A stretch of 64,000 nt of DNA, taken from positions 1 through 64,000 of the forward strand of contig CAYTFW010000007.1 of assembly GCA_964437145.1 (NCBI GenBank), in the 5' to 3' direction. The position numbers and the translations under genes are program-made. The notes under the pieces were generated by a model, which was given only the letters and a program-made list of their open reading frames with translations, was not told the DNA's origin and made no database searches. Shown in pieces: positions 52,584 to 61,272 of this stretch (position 1 is its first letter; every line of letters starts with the position of its first letter). This DNA is from JAFAZJ01 sp964437145 (GTDB lineage: Bacteria; Pseudomonadota; Alphaproteobacteria; Reyranellales; Reyranellaceae).

Positions 52584-53915
52584 ATGGGCGGCACCGGCGT
52601 CATCGACCGCTTCCTGGAGGTCTTCACCCGCTACATCGATTCGGGCTTCGGCCTGCTCGGCGGTGAGGTCGCGTTCCTCACCTCCACCTTGATTGCGATT
52701 GACATCGTACTGGCGGGCCTGTTCTGGGCCTGGGGCGCCGACGAAGACGTGATGGCCCGCCTCGTCAAGAAGACGCTCTATATCGGCTTCTTCGCCTTCG
52801 TCATCGGCAACTTCAATCGTCTCGCGCGCATCGTCTTCGAGAGCTTCGCAGGACTCGGGCTCAAGGCGGGCGGCTCTTCGATCAGTCAGGCGCAATTCCT
52901 TCAGCCGGGGCGCCTGGCTCAGGTCGGCTTCGACGCCGGCAAGCCGCTCCTCGAGGCGGCAGGCCAGCTCATGGGCTTCGTCAGCTTCTTCGAGAACTTC
53001 GTCCAGATCGCCGTGCTCATGCTGGCCTGGCTGATCGTCCTGATCGCCTTCTTCATCCTCGCGGTCCAGCTCTTCATCACCCTGATCGAGTTCAAGCTGA
53101 CGACGCTCGCCGGCTTCGTGCTGATCCCCTTCGCGCTCTTCAACAAGACCGCCTTCCTCGCCGAGAGAGTGCTCGGCAACGTCGTCGCCTCCGGCGTGAA
53201 GATCCTCGTGCTCGCGGTCATCGTCGGTATCGGCACCGGGCTCTTCGGCGAGTTCACCGCCGGCTTCGGCGGCCGCCAGCCGACGATCGAGGAAGCATTG
53301 TCGATCGTGCTGGCGGCACTGGCGCTGTTCGGCCTCGGCATCTTCGGCCCCGGCATTGCGACCGGCCTCGTCTCCGGCGCGCCGCAACTCGGCGCCGGTG
53401 CTGCGGTTGGCACCGCGCTCGCCGCTGGCGGCCTCGGCGCTGCCGGCGTCGTGGGCGCGCGGGCCGGCGTTGGCGCGCTGGCTGGCGCCATAGGCAATAC
53501 GGCTCGCGGCGGCGCCTATGCCGCGGGCGGAGCCGCGACATCCTACGGCCTTGCATCAGCTACGTCCGGGCGGAAGGGCGTCGGGGCTGTGGCCGCTGGG
53601 ATCAGCGGCGTTGCGGAGGCCGGCGCCAGGGCCGCGATGCAGCCTGCCCGCATCACGGCCGCGCGAACAGCGGGAGCGCTCAAGGAGAGCTACCAGGCGG
53701 GCGGCCGGGGCGCATTTGCCGTGACAAGCGGAGCGCCGCCAGAACCCTCACCAGCCGCAACGCCGGTTCCCGACGCAGCACCCGCCTGGGCACAGCGCCT
53801 GCGCCGCAGTCAGACCATGAGCCATGGCGTCTCCGCCACCGCCCATGCCGTGCGGTCCGGCGACCACGGCGGCGGCTCGATGTCCATCTCGCTCGATCAC
53901 GGTGACCGCTCATGA
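52584..53915 (+). CDS. trbL: Conjugal transfer protein TrbL (VirB6-like)
   Basis: This 443-residue polytopic protein has the conserved N-terminal segment IDRFLEVFTRYIDSGFGLLG, several transmembrane helices and a Gly/Ala-rich, low-complexity C-terminal region with segments such as AAGGLGAAGVVGARAGVGAL. It would form the inner-membrane channel. It is coupled to trbF by a 4-bp overlap. Confidence 0.92.
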   Translation: MGGTGVIDRFLEVFTRYIDSGFGLLGGEVAFLTSTLIAIDIVLAGLFWAWGADEDVMARLVKKTLYIGFFAFVIGNFNRLARIVFESFAGLGLKAGGSSISQAQFLQPGRLAQVGFDAGKPLLEAAGQLMGFVSFFENFVQIAVLMLAWLIVLIAFFILAVQLFITLIEFKLTTLAGFVLIPFALFNKTAFLAERVLGNVVASGVKILVLAVIVGIGTGLFGEFTAGFGGRQPTIEEALSIVLAALALFGLGIFGPGIATGLVSGAPQLGAGAAVGTALAAGGLGAAGVVGARAGVGALAGAIGNTARGGAYAAGGAATSYGLASATSGRKGVGAVAAGISGVAEAGARAAMQPARITAARTAGALKESYQAGGRGAFAVTSGAPPEPSPAATPVPDAAPAWAQRLRRSQTMSHGVSATAHAVRSGDHGGGSMSISLDHGDRS

Positions 53916-54601
53916 CAATGTTCCGCAGACCTTCCGTTCGTTACGGCAAGACGCCCGAACCGGAGACGCCCTACCAGCGGGCAGGCCAGGTCTGGGACGA
54001 GCGAATCGGCTCCGCGCGTGTCCAGGCGCGAAACTGGCGGCTGATGGCTTTCGGCTGTCTGCTTCTTTCTGCGGGGCTTTCCGCTGGCCTCGTCTGGCAA
54101 TCTGCACGTGGCACCATCGTCCCCTGGGTCGTGCAGGTCGACAAGCTCGGTGAGGCGCAGGCCGTGGCACCTGCGGTCGCCGACTACCAGCCCACGGACC
54201 CGCAGATCGCCTGGCATCTCGCGCGCTTCATCGAGCAGGTGCGGTCCGTTCCCGTCGATCCGATCATCGTGCGCCAGAACTGGCTGCGCGCGTACGATTT
54301 CACGACAGACCGGGGCGCCCTGGCGCTGAACGACCATGCGCGGGCAAATGATCCCTTCGCCAAGGTGGGCAAGCAGCAGGTCGCCGTCGAGGTGTCCAGC
54401 GTCATCCGCGCTTCGCCCGACTCGTTCCGCGTCGCCTGGACCGAGCGCCGCTACGAGAACGGCAGCCTCGCGGCGACCGAGCGCTGGACCGCCATCCTCA
54501 CCGTCGTGATCCAGCCCCCGCCCGATGCCGAGCGTCTACGCAAGAATCCGCTCGGGGTCTTCGTCAATGCCATCAACTGGTCGAAGGAGCTCGGGCAATG
54601 A
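53912..54601 (+). CDS. trbF: Conjugal transfer protein TrbF (VirB8-like)
   Basis: This 229-residue protein has a single N-terminal helix (LMAFGCLLLSAGLSAGLVW) and a periplasmic NTF2-like domain (VQVDKLGEAQAV ... FRVAWTERRYENG), typical of TrbF/VirB8. It nucleates the translocation channel core. It overlaps both neighbours in the operon. Confidence 0.93.
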   Translation: MTMFRRPSVRYGKTPEPETPYQRAGQVWDERIGSARVQARNWRLMAFGCLLLSAGLSAGLVWQSARGTIVPWVVQVDKLGEAQAVAPAVADYQPTDPQIAWHLARFIEQVRSVPVDPIIVRQNWLRAYDFTTDRGALALNDHARANDPFAKVGKQQVAVEVSSVIRASPDSFRVAWTERRYENGSLAATERWTAILTVVIQPPPDAERLRKNPLGVFVNAINWSKELGQ

Positions 54602-55593
54602 TGCCGACTTTCCGTAAAGCCGCATTGCCGGCTCTACTGCTTTGCGCTTCCGCGGTCACCGGTTGTGCGACTTACAAGCCGCCACAGATCAGCTACGACG
54701 CCGAGCCGCAACCTGCCGTCCTACAGGCCGAGCCGCCCAAGCCAGTCGAAGTGGTCGAGCTGCCGAAGCCGCTGCCACTTCCCGGCCAGCTGAAGCCACT
54801 GCCCGGATCGCGGGCCACAGCGCCGGAGCCGGCCGACCCGAAAGCCCGTGTCACACGGGCGAACGAGGCCGCGCGCGTGCAGCCGACCCGCGACGGCTAC
54901 ATCAACGCCGTGCAGGTCTATCCCTTCTCGGCCGGGGCGCTCTACCAAGTCTACGCCGCGCCGGGGCAGATTACAGACATCGCGCTCCAGGAAGGTGAGC
55001 AACTCGTCGGCTCCGGTCCGGTTGCGGCCGGCGACACGGTGCGTTGGATCATCGGGGACACAGAGAGCGGCGCCGGCGCGACGAAGAAGATCCACATTCT
55101 CGTGAAGCCAACCCGGCCCGACCTCACAACCAACCTCGTCATCAATACCGATCGGCGGACCTATCTCCTCGAGCTGCGCTCGACCGAGAAGACCTACATG
55201 GCTTCGGTTTCCTGGCAATATCCGCAGGACCAGCTCATTGCGCTTCGTCGGCAGAACGCGGCGGCCGAAGCCGCTCAGCCTGTCGCTGCCGGCATCGACG
55301 TCGCCAATCTCCGCTTCCGCTATCGGATCGAAGGCGACAATCCACCCTGGCGACCGACCCAGGTCTTCGACGATGGCTCGAAGGTCTACATCGAGTTCTC
55401 GCGCGGCATCCGCCAGGGCGAGATGCCGCCGCTCTTTGTGATCGGCGCCGAAGGGGGAGCCGAGCTCGTGAACTACCGCGTGCGCCAGAACTACTACGTC
55501 GTTGACCGCTTGTTCGCGGCGGCAGAGTTGCGGCTCGGCGGCAAGGGCCAGGAGATGGTCCGCATCGTGCGCACGGACGGGAGGTCGCGGTGA
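54598..55593 (+). CDS. trbG: Conjugal transfer protein TrbG (VirB9-like)
   Basis: This 331-residue exported protein has a signal peptide with a cysteine (LCASAVTGCATY) that suits a lipobox. It carries the conserved VirB9/CagX elements YINAVQVYPFSAGALYQVYA and VYIEFSRGI, and ends near NYYVVDRLFAAAELRLG. It forms part of the outer-membrane core complex with TrbI. Confidence 0.93.
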   Translation: MMPTFRKAALPALLLCASAVTGCATYKPPQISYDAEPQPAVLQAEPPKPVEVVELPKPLPLPGQLKPLPGSRATAPEPADPKARVTRANEAARVQPTRDGYINAVQVYPFSAGALYQVYAAPGQITDIALQEGEQLVGSGPVAAGDTVRWIIGDTESGAGATKKIHILVKPTRPDLTTNLVINTDRRTYLLELRSTEKTYMASVSWQYPQDQLIALRRQNAAAEAAQPVAAGIDVANLRFRYRIEGDNPPWRPTQVFDDGSKVYIEFSRGIRQGEMPPLFVIGAEGGAELVNYRVRQNYYVVDRLFAAAELRLGGKGQEMVRIVRTDGRSR

Positions 55594-56777
55594 GTGACGA
55601 AACCGAACGTCCCACCGACGACATCAAGGCGGACTTGCGCCTGCGCCCCGAGCGGCCGCGTGTGACGCGCCTTTCGCGCAAGGTGCTCGCGGGCCTTGGC
55701 GTCGTCGCCGGGCTCGCTGTTGGCGGAGCATTGATCTTCGCTCTCCAGAGCCGTCGCGGGGATGAAAAGCCGACCGAGCTCTACAGCACCGACAATAGAA
55801 CCACGGCCGACGGGCTCGCCGGGCTGCCGCGCGACTACACCGGGATTCCGCAACTCGGACCGCCGCTCCCCGGCGATCTCGGCCGGCCCATCCTGCGCGC
55901 CCAGGAGCGCGGGCAGCCGATGCCGCCGCGTGGACCGCAGCCAGCGTCGGGCCTGAGTCCAGAAGAGCAGCGTCGTCTTCAGGAGATCGAGGCCGCGCGA
56001 ACGAGCAAGTTGTTCGCAAACACGGAGGCCCGGCAGACGCGCCCTTCGCCGACACCGCCCTCGACTGCGCCCGGAGGCACGATGGTTGCACCGGGCGAAG
56101 CTCCGCCGATCGACCCGGAGTCGGTTCAGAACATGCAGGATCGCAAGCTCGCCTTCGTGAACGGTCCCGTTGATCGACGCACGGTCAGTCCTGATCGGCT
56201 GGCAAATCCAGCGTCACCCTACATCGTGCAAGCCGGGACCGTAATCCCGGCTGCACTGATCACCGGCATTCGCTCGGATCTGCCAGGGCAGATCACGGCC
56301 CAGGTTACCGAGAACGTCTATGACAGTCCGACTGGCCGCCATCTCCTGATCCCACAGGGCGCCCGGCTGATCGGCCAGTACGATAGCCAGGTCGCCTTCG
56401 GGCAGAGTCGCGTGCTGCTGGTATGGAACCGGCTGATCCTGCCGAACGGCCGCTCGATCGTGATGGAGCGCCAGCCTGGCGCCGATACGGAAGGCTATGC
56501 CGGTCTCGAAGATGAGGTCGACTACCACTGGGGCAATCTGTTTAAGGCAGCGCTGCTCTCGACGCTGCTCGGCATCGGCACGGAGCTCGGATCGAGCGAC
56601 GAGGAAAGCGACCTGACGCGCGCCCTACGCAGAGGGAGCCAGGACACCATCAATCAGTCGGGCCAGCAGATCGTCCGGCGACAGCTCAACGTGCAGCCGA
56701 CGCTGACCATCCGTCCGGGCTTCGCGGTCCGCGTGATCGTCAATCGCGACCTCGTGCTCGCGCCCTATCAGAACTAA
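55590..56777 (+). CDS. trbI: Conjugal transfer protein TrbI (VirB10-like)
   Basis: This 395-residue protein starts at GTG 55590, overlapping trbG. A transmembrane helix near residue 40 (VLAGLGVVAGLAVGGALIF) is followed by a proline-rich span and the VirB10 C-terminal barrel with VQAGTVIPAALITGIRSDLP and LLIPQGARLIGQYDSQV. It bridges the inner and outer membranes. Confidence 0.94.
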   Translation: MSDETERPTDDIKADLRLRPERPRVTRLSRKVLAGLGVVAGLAVGGALIFALQSRRGDEKPTELYSTDNRTTADGLAGLPRDYTGIPQLGPPLPGDLGRPILRAQERGQPMPPRGPQPASGLSPEEQRRLQEIEAARTSKLFANTEARQTRPSPTPPSTAPGGTMVAPGEAPPIDPESVQNMQDRKLAFVNGPVDRRTVSPDRLANPASPYIVQAGTVIPAALITGIRSDLPGQITAQVTENVYDSPTGRHLLIPQGARLIGQYDSQVAFGQSRVLLVWNRLILPNGRSIVMERQPGADTEGYAGLEDEVDYHWGNLFKAALLSTLLGIGTELGSSDEESDLTRALRRGSQDTINQSGQQIVRRQLNVQPTLTIRPGFAVRVIVNRDLVLAPYQN

Positions 56778-56787
56778 GGAGGAGCCC

Positions 56788-57054
56788 ATGCCGAAACTGA
56801 AGCTCGGGCCAATCGCCGACGACAAGCCGGTGAAGCTCACCGTCGAACTCCCTGCTGCCGTGCATCGCGACCTCGCCGCTTATGCCGAAATGCTCAGCCG
56901 CGAGACGAGCCAAGCAATCGAACCCGCGAAGCTCGTCGCGCCGATGCTGACCCGGTTCATGGCCGGTGATCGCGCCTTTCGCAAGGCGCGGCACCGCTCG
57001 TCGGAGCCTCAGACGACCACCCGCCCGTTGACCCGCGACCCGGCGTCATCTTGA
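56788..57054 (+). CDS. DUF2274 protein
   Basis: This 88-residue protein begins KLKLGPIADDKPVKLTVELP and continues with a helix pair (VHRDLAAYAEMLSR, LVAPMLTRFMAGDRAF), the DUF2274 pattern. This short RHH-like protein closes the trb operon in alphaproteobacterial elements. Its function is unknown and may be regulatory. AAGGAGG precedes the ATG. Its 3' end overlaps the convergent LysR gene by 46 bp. Confidence 0.88.
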   Translation: MPKLKLGPIADDKPVKLTVELPAAVHRDLAAYAEMLSRETSQAIEPAKLVAPMLTRFMAGDRAFRKARHRSSEPQTTTRPLTRDPASS

Positions 57055-57923
57055 TGCTCTCGGAGCACGCACAGGAACCTTCTCAAAGCGGGGTTGTCCG
57101 CGTTCGGCGACCAGGCCGCCGTGACTTCGAGAGCAGGAAGGGACGCCTTCAAGGGCACGAACACGACGCCATTGAAGGGGACGTGCGCGGCGCTGCTTCC
57201 GACCAGAGCGAGCCCAAATCCAGCCGCGGCCAACATCAGAATCGCCTCACGATGGCAATCGTGGAAGGTCATGGGTACGCCCGGACCAAGCTCTTGCTGG
57301 ATAGCGCGATGCACGTCGGTCCAATCATTACTGTGGGCAAGCAGCAACCGTTCACCCCTGAGATGTTGAGCTGTGACCGCTCGCAGCTTGGCGATCGGAT
57401 GGCGCTCCGCGGCCGCGATCAGCAGATCCTCACGCCAGAGCGGCAGCACATCGAGTCCTGGCGGGTTGACTGGGGTTCGCAAGAGCGCGACGTCGATGCG
57501 TCGATCGAAGGCGCTCTGGATGAGACTCGATGTGATGCCTTCCGTCAGATGGAGTTCGACACTGCCAGATTGCTCTCTGAGGCTCGCGAGCAGCCTCAGC
57601 ATCCGCGTTGACACCATCGAGCCCGCATAGCCGATCAAGAGACGACCGTGCTCCGCACGACCGACGGCGCCGGCACGTTCGATGGTGCGGTGGAGTGTGT
57701 GGATCGAACGGCGAACGTCCCTCAGCAGGACTTCGCCAGCGATGGTCAGCCGGACGCCGTCACGACCTCGCTCGAACAGGGAAATCCCGACGCGATCTTC
57801 GAAGTCGCGGACCCGCCGGCTCAAGGCCGACTGGTGGACTCCGAGCGCTTCTGCCGCGCGGCGGAAACTGCGGTGATCAGCGACCGCCAGCGCATAGCGC
57901 AGATGCCGTAGCTCGAAATCCAC
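57009..57923 (-). CDS. LysR-family transcriptional regulator
   Basis: This 304-residue protein starts at GTG 57923 and has a typical LysR HTH (FRRAAEALGVHQSALSRRVRD) followed by an effector-binding domain (GRLLIGYAGSMVSTRM onward). It is convergent to the trb operon and in line with the integrase gene. It may control integration, transfer or a neighbouring host gene. The effector is unknown. Confidence 0.9.
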   Translation of the reverse strand: MDFELRHLRYALAVADHRSFRRAAEALGVHQSALSRRVRDFEDRVGISLFERGRDGVRLTIAGEVLLRDVRRSIHTLHRTIERAGAVGRAEHGRLLIGYAGSMVSTRMLRLLASLREQSGSVELHLTEGITSSLIQSAFDRRIDVALLRTPVNPPGLDVLPLWREDLLIAAAERHPIAKLRAVTAQHLRGERLLLAHSNDWTDVHRAIQQELGPGVPMTFHDCHREAILMLAAAGFGLALVGSSAAHVPFNGVVFVPLKASLPALEVTAAWSPNADNPALRRFLCVLREHQDDAGSRVNGRVVV

Positions 57924-58088
57924 TCATACCAGCCTTGGAAGATGGGGAGGTTGAGTGACTATGATGCGACTCACTTGCATTTGCAACACTTGAAAGGCCA
58001 TGACCGTTGGAGCCGTAGCTCATGCGGCGCAGCCTCCGGCTCCATCTCTTCCCCACTCACGACGCTATTGCCCCGTCGGGACGTCGGG

Positions 58089-59447
58089 TCAGGCGGCCAA
58101 GCGCTCTTCGGGCTGGGTTTGGTTGTCTTGCTCGCCCGAGGCGCTGCGCAGGAATTGATCTAACGCGACTCTGCGGGAGGTGCGGTCCAGCGCATAGGCT
58201 GTCTGCTTGAACTCGATCCCGTCGAGAAGCCCTTGAATGTAACCGGAGATCGTGTCCGCAGCCATGATGAGGGCTGTGTCGAGCGTGTGAATGTATTTGC
58301 TCGTAACCGATCCCTTGGCATGCCCCACGAGGGCCGCGATGGTCACCTCGGTGAACCCCAAATCATTGGCGATGCTGGCGAAGCTATGGCGCAGAACATG
58401 CGGTGTCACATCGGCGAGCGCGGAGTCCTTGAACAGCTGCTCCCAATGGTTCGGGAAACTGCCGAATGCATTGTCCTCACCCTGACCCGGGAAGACATAT
58501 GTGCCGACATCGTCGGTGCGCCGTTGCTCCAGATACTCGATGACAGGCAAGCCGATGGCGCGGATGGACTCGCCTTCCTTGCTATCCTCCAACCGCAAAC
58601 AGCTCGCCTCGGTGTCGGCCTCACCCCATTTCAGCTTGATCATCTCGCTGCGCCGGCAGCCGGTCAGCGCAATCTGGCGAATGATGTCCACGGTCATGAC
58701 GTATTTCTCTTGCTTCGCGGCGTCTCGCAGCATCTGACCCAGCGTTCGATACTCTGCCTCGGACAGCCGGCGCTTGCGCACATTGTCCTTTGGCTTGCGG
58801 ATGCCATGGGCCGGATTGCTCTCGATGATGCCAGCCTCGACGGCATAGGTGAGGATGCCACCGAGGAGACCGACAGTGCGCGTCGCCGTTCCCGCGCCGC
58901 CGCGGACGATCGCCTTTCCGCGCAGCTTCTTGGTCTTGACCGAAACCCGCGTCTTTCCGGCCATGATGTCCTTCAGGACCTTGTTGATGTCGGCCTTGGT
59001 GAGATCTTTGACCCGCCGCGCGCCGATGAGCGGAATGATGTGGCGCTCGATGCGGCCGGTGTCGGTGACGATGGTCGTCGGCTTCTTCGGACGTCCGCCT
59101 TTCCCAAGGATGAGACCGGCCTTCAGATCGTCGAGATAACGCGTGCACAGCTCCTTCACGGTGACCGCCTTGTGGTCGAGCTGGCGTTCTTCGGCGGGGT
59201 TGGCGCCTTGAGCGACTCGGCCGAATTGGACCTTCGCTTCCTGCCGCGCGGTTTCGGGAGTCCAGACCCCGTGAAGCCCGATCGTGTAGCGACGCGAGCG
59301 GCCGCCGGTTCGATACTGAATGACGTAGCTCCGCTTGCCGGACGCGAACACGCGAAGACCGAAGCCTGGCAATTCATCGTCCCAAATGACGTAGTCCTTC
59401 TCTCGGACCTCAGCGGCGTCGACGACCCGTTTGGTGACCTTAGCCAC
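58089..59447 (-). CDS. int: Tyrosine recombinase / ICE integrase (P4-like)
   Basis: This 452-residue integrase has an N-terminal DUF4102-type arm-binding region (DDELPGFGLRVFASGKRSY) and a catalytic domain with TGCRRSEMIKLKW (Arg I), HVLRHSFASIA (HxxR) and SKYIHTLDTALI (tyrosine). GGAGG with suitable spacing selects GTG 59447 over the longer open frame from 59570. It lies about 180 bp from a tRNA-Arg 3' end, so it should integrate the element there. Confidence 0.92.
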   Translation of the reverse strand: MAKVTKRVVDAAEVREKDYVIWDDELPGFGLRVFASGKRSYVIQYRTGGRSRRYTIGLHGVWTPETARQEAKVQFGRVAQGANPAEERQLDHKAVTVKELCTRYLDDLKAGLILGKGGRPKKPTTIVTDTGRIERHIIPLIGARRVKDLTKADINKVLKDIMAGKTRVSVKTKKLRGKAIVRGGAGTATRTVGLLGGILTYAVEAGIIESNPAHGIRKPKDNVRKRRLSEAEYRTLGQMLRDAAKQEKYVMTVDIIRQIALTGCRRSEMIKLKWGEADTEASCLRLEDSKEGESIRAIGLPVIEYLEQRRTDDVGTYVFPGQGEDNAFGSFPNHWEQLFKDSALADVTPHVLRHSFASIANDLGFTEVTIAALVGHAKGSVTSKYIHTLDTALIMAADTISGYIQGLLDGIEFKQTAYALDRTSRRVALDQFLRSASGEQDNQTQPEERLAA

Positions 59448-59478
59448 GGCGCTCCTCCGACCTGGCCCCAATTTCCCG

Positions 59479-59500
59479 CGTAAGCAGCACGTAAGCAGCA
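59479..59500 (+). repeat. 11-bp tandem direct repeat near the attachment site
   Basis: CGTAAGCAGCA occurs twice back to back between the integrase start and the tRNA end. Short direct repeats in this position often serve as integrase arm-type or excisionase sites. That role is an inference. Confidence 0.6.
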
Positions 59501-59627
59501 GGGCGGAAATCAGAGCGAAAATTCGGATAGGAACGTCGCTTGCTTCTCGCTGAATATCTAGCGTTTTCAAATGAGTAGAGAGCCATAGCGTACCCCGTCG
59601 TGCATTTAGGACGGGTAGGCTATATTG

Positions 59628-59672
59628 CTCCGAAGGCAGAGGTCGTGAGTTCGAATCTCGCCGGGTCCGCCA
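59628..59672 (+). other. Attachment site: tRNA-Arg(CCG) 3' end
   Basis: Reading from the anticodon loop CTCCGAA, through half of the anticodon stem GGCAG, a T-arm GTGAG-TTCGAAT-CTCGC, the acceptor strand CGGGTCC, discriminator G and CCA, this is the 3' part of a tRNA with anticodon CCG. The bases just 5' (TATATTG) cannot complete the anticodon stem, so the gene is not whole here. A 45-bp duplicated tRNA end beside an integrase is the usual mark of att. The intact tRNA should lie at the element's left end, outside the window. Confidence 0.85.
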
Positions 59673-59718
59673 ATGATATCAATCGGTTAAATCGATCTCG
59701 TCTCGCTCACAAATTGGC

Positions 59719-59738
59719 CGCGTAGCTATCGCGTAGCT
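59719..59738 (+). repeat. CGCGTAGCT direct repeat right of the attachment site
   Basis: CGCGTAGCT appears at 59719 and 59730, spaced 11 bp apart, the same period as the repeat left of the att. The similar spacing on both sides may reflect arm sites of two recombinases or may be chance. No gene is supported from 59673 to 60039. Confidence 0.45.
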
Positions 59739-60039
59739 GACTGGCCACAAACACACGAATCTCGGACATTAAGCTGGCCACCTCCCACCGGCGTGGAGGA
59801 ATCGTCGCGCGTCTGAATCCGGCGACGGGGTCGGGGTCGGCGGCATCGGTGCACGCCGGGTTTACCGGTCTGCCATGGCCCAGAACTTCATTCGCATTAG
59901 CCAGAAACCTCGACGATCAACGAGGCAAGCCCGCGTGACCAATTGCGAAGCCGGAGCGCCCCCTACCTGCAAATCCGATGCGTGCCGATCTTCTGGTAAG
60001 CTACCAGGGCGACGCGCAAGACGCTGGCGGGAGACGAAT

Positions 60040-60840
60040 ATGGGAGGATCAGTTAGGAGAGTGAGAAAGCCGTTGGCGGGCAAGACCCCTTCGCCCGGTA
60101 CCGCTTTCCTGGACGCGCTGCCAAGCGCTGACTGGATACCACTGAAGACAGTAGCCCGCGCGCTTCACAAGTCTACCCGTGAGGTCGCGGCCCACCTGCA
60201 CGAGCGTCTTCGCCAGGGTGAAATTATCGCGTCAGTTCGATGGCCAAAGAATGACGTCGTTCTTGATGTTCCGAAGGTGATTTGGAACAAAGTCCCATCC
60301 AAGGATTTCAAGGTCCGCAGGCGTCTCAACGGCAAGTGGGTTGCATTGGATTACGAATTGCCGTTCCCGCTCCTGTGCGAGCATTTCGGGCGCACATGGG
60401 TGCGCGTTCTCAAAAGTGACAGTTCGCCGCTAGAGACAGCCAAGGTTCGGCAAACGCCTGCTGGCTATACAAACGAACTCGGTGACACGCCGGAGATAGC
60501 GCGCGCGGACGCACTTCGCCTCTTGTCCGATATGATGTCGTCTTCGTCCGCACTTGTCGGAGCGACACGGGCGAGTTTGCGGTTGTTTGCCGAGCGCTCG
60601 CTTGGCCATGTGATCGTGCAGGAGAGCCGGGGGCGCAAACGAACAAACGGCAGTGAAGACCTCTTACTCGAAGCTTTTCGGCGGTTAGCGAAGAGCATCC
60701 CTGGGACGAGCCTGCCAAGCCAAAAGAGGTTAGCCGAGGACCTCTGCAAATGGTGGAACGCCGCCAGTGAACGGGAGCCCAGAGGCTACGATTGGGTACT
60801 CAAAGAAGTTAAACGGGTCTACTCGGCCCTGAGCCGATAG
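60040..60840 (+). CDS. Protein of unknown function right of the attachment site
   Basis: This 266-residue protein starts at ATG 60040, preceded by GGGAG. It contains WIPLKTVARALHKSTREVAA, which could be an HTH, and a later helical region. The C-terminus (LCKWWNAASEREPRGYDWVL) looks helical as well. The frame is open earlier from 59875, but that part is Arg/Ser-rich and unlikely to be coding. I do not recognise the family. It lies outside the ICE as judged from the att and precedes the HTH and Rep-like genes. Confidence 0.6.
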   Translation: MGGSVRRVRKPLAGKTPSPGTAFLDALPSADWIPLKTVARALHKSTREVAAHLHERLRQGEIIASVRWPKNDVVLDVPKVIWNKVPSKDFKVRRRLNGKWVALDYELPFPLLCEHFGRTWVRVLKSDSSPLETAKVRQTPAGYTNELGDTPEIARADALRLLSDMMSSSSALVGATRASLRLFAERSLGHVIVQESRGRKRTNGSEDLLLEAFRRLAKSIPGTSLPSQKRLAEDLCKWWNAASEREPRGYDWVLKEVKRVYSALSR

Positions 60841-60954
60841 GTTTGAGTCAGGGATTTCTACCTCGTCCCGCTCTTTTTCTACCCGAGACAGAGCTGGCCG
60901 GCACCAACGCTTCATGGTCATTCCCTCTCCGACAACAAACTCATCGGAGAGAGC

Positions 60955-61272
60955 ATGAACACTGGGCGCCAAGGCATACCATCGACAGCCAGGATAGAGC
61001 CCAGTCGGGCTCAGCCCGTGCTCGAAGTAGATCCAACCACAACATCGGACTCTGCTCAGTCGAACTTCGTGAAGACCGAAATTCTCCTGACTGAGCAAGA
61101 CCTCGCCAAGAGATGGCAGTGCACGACAAAAAAGCTTCAGGCCGACCGCCTCAAAGGGGCCGGCGTCTCTCACGTAAAGCTTGGGAGGCTGGTCCGCTAT
61201 CGCCTGAGCGATGTCGTCCAGTACGAGCGCCGTAACGTGCGTACATCGACAAGTGAAGGCGCAAACTCGTGA
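60955..61272 (+). CDS. HTH_17 (excisionase/AlpA-like) DNA-binding protein
   Basis: This 105-residue protein has a disordered Thr/Ser-rich N-terminus and a C-terminal winged helix: LLTEQDLAKRWQCTTKKLQ and KLGRLVRYRLSDVVQYERR. The shape is that of excisionase or AlpA-like regulators of integrated elements. GAGAG lies before ATG 60955. The stop overlaps the Rep-like gene (GTGA). Confidence 0.8.
   Translation: MNTGRQGIPSTARIEPSRAQPVLEVDPTTTSDSAQSNFVKTEILLTEQDLAKRWQCTTKKLQADRLKGAGVSHVKLGRLVRYRLSDVVQYERRNVRTSTSEGANS

Noticed and set aside
59448..59570. 41-codon N-terminal extension of the integrase
   Set aside because: The extension has no similarity to the arm-binding domain, and a strong GGAGG selects GTG 59447.
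59601..59672. Complete tRNA gene
   Set aside because: Only the part from the anticodon loop to CCA is present. The bases before it cannot form the anticodon stem, D-arm or acceptor 5' strand.
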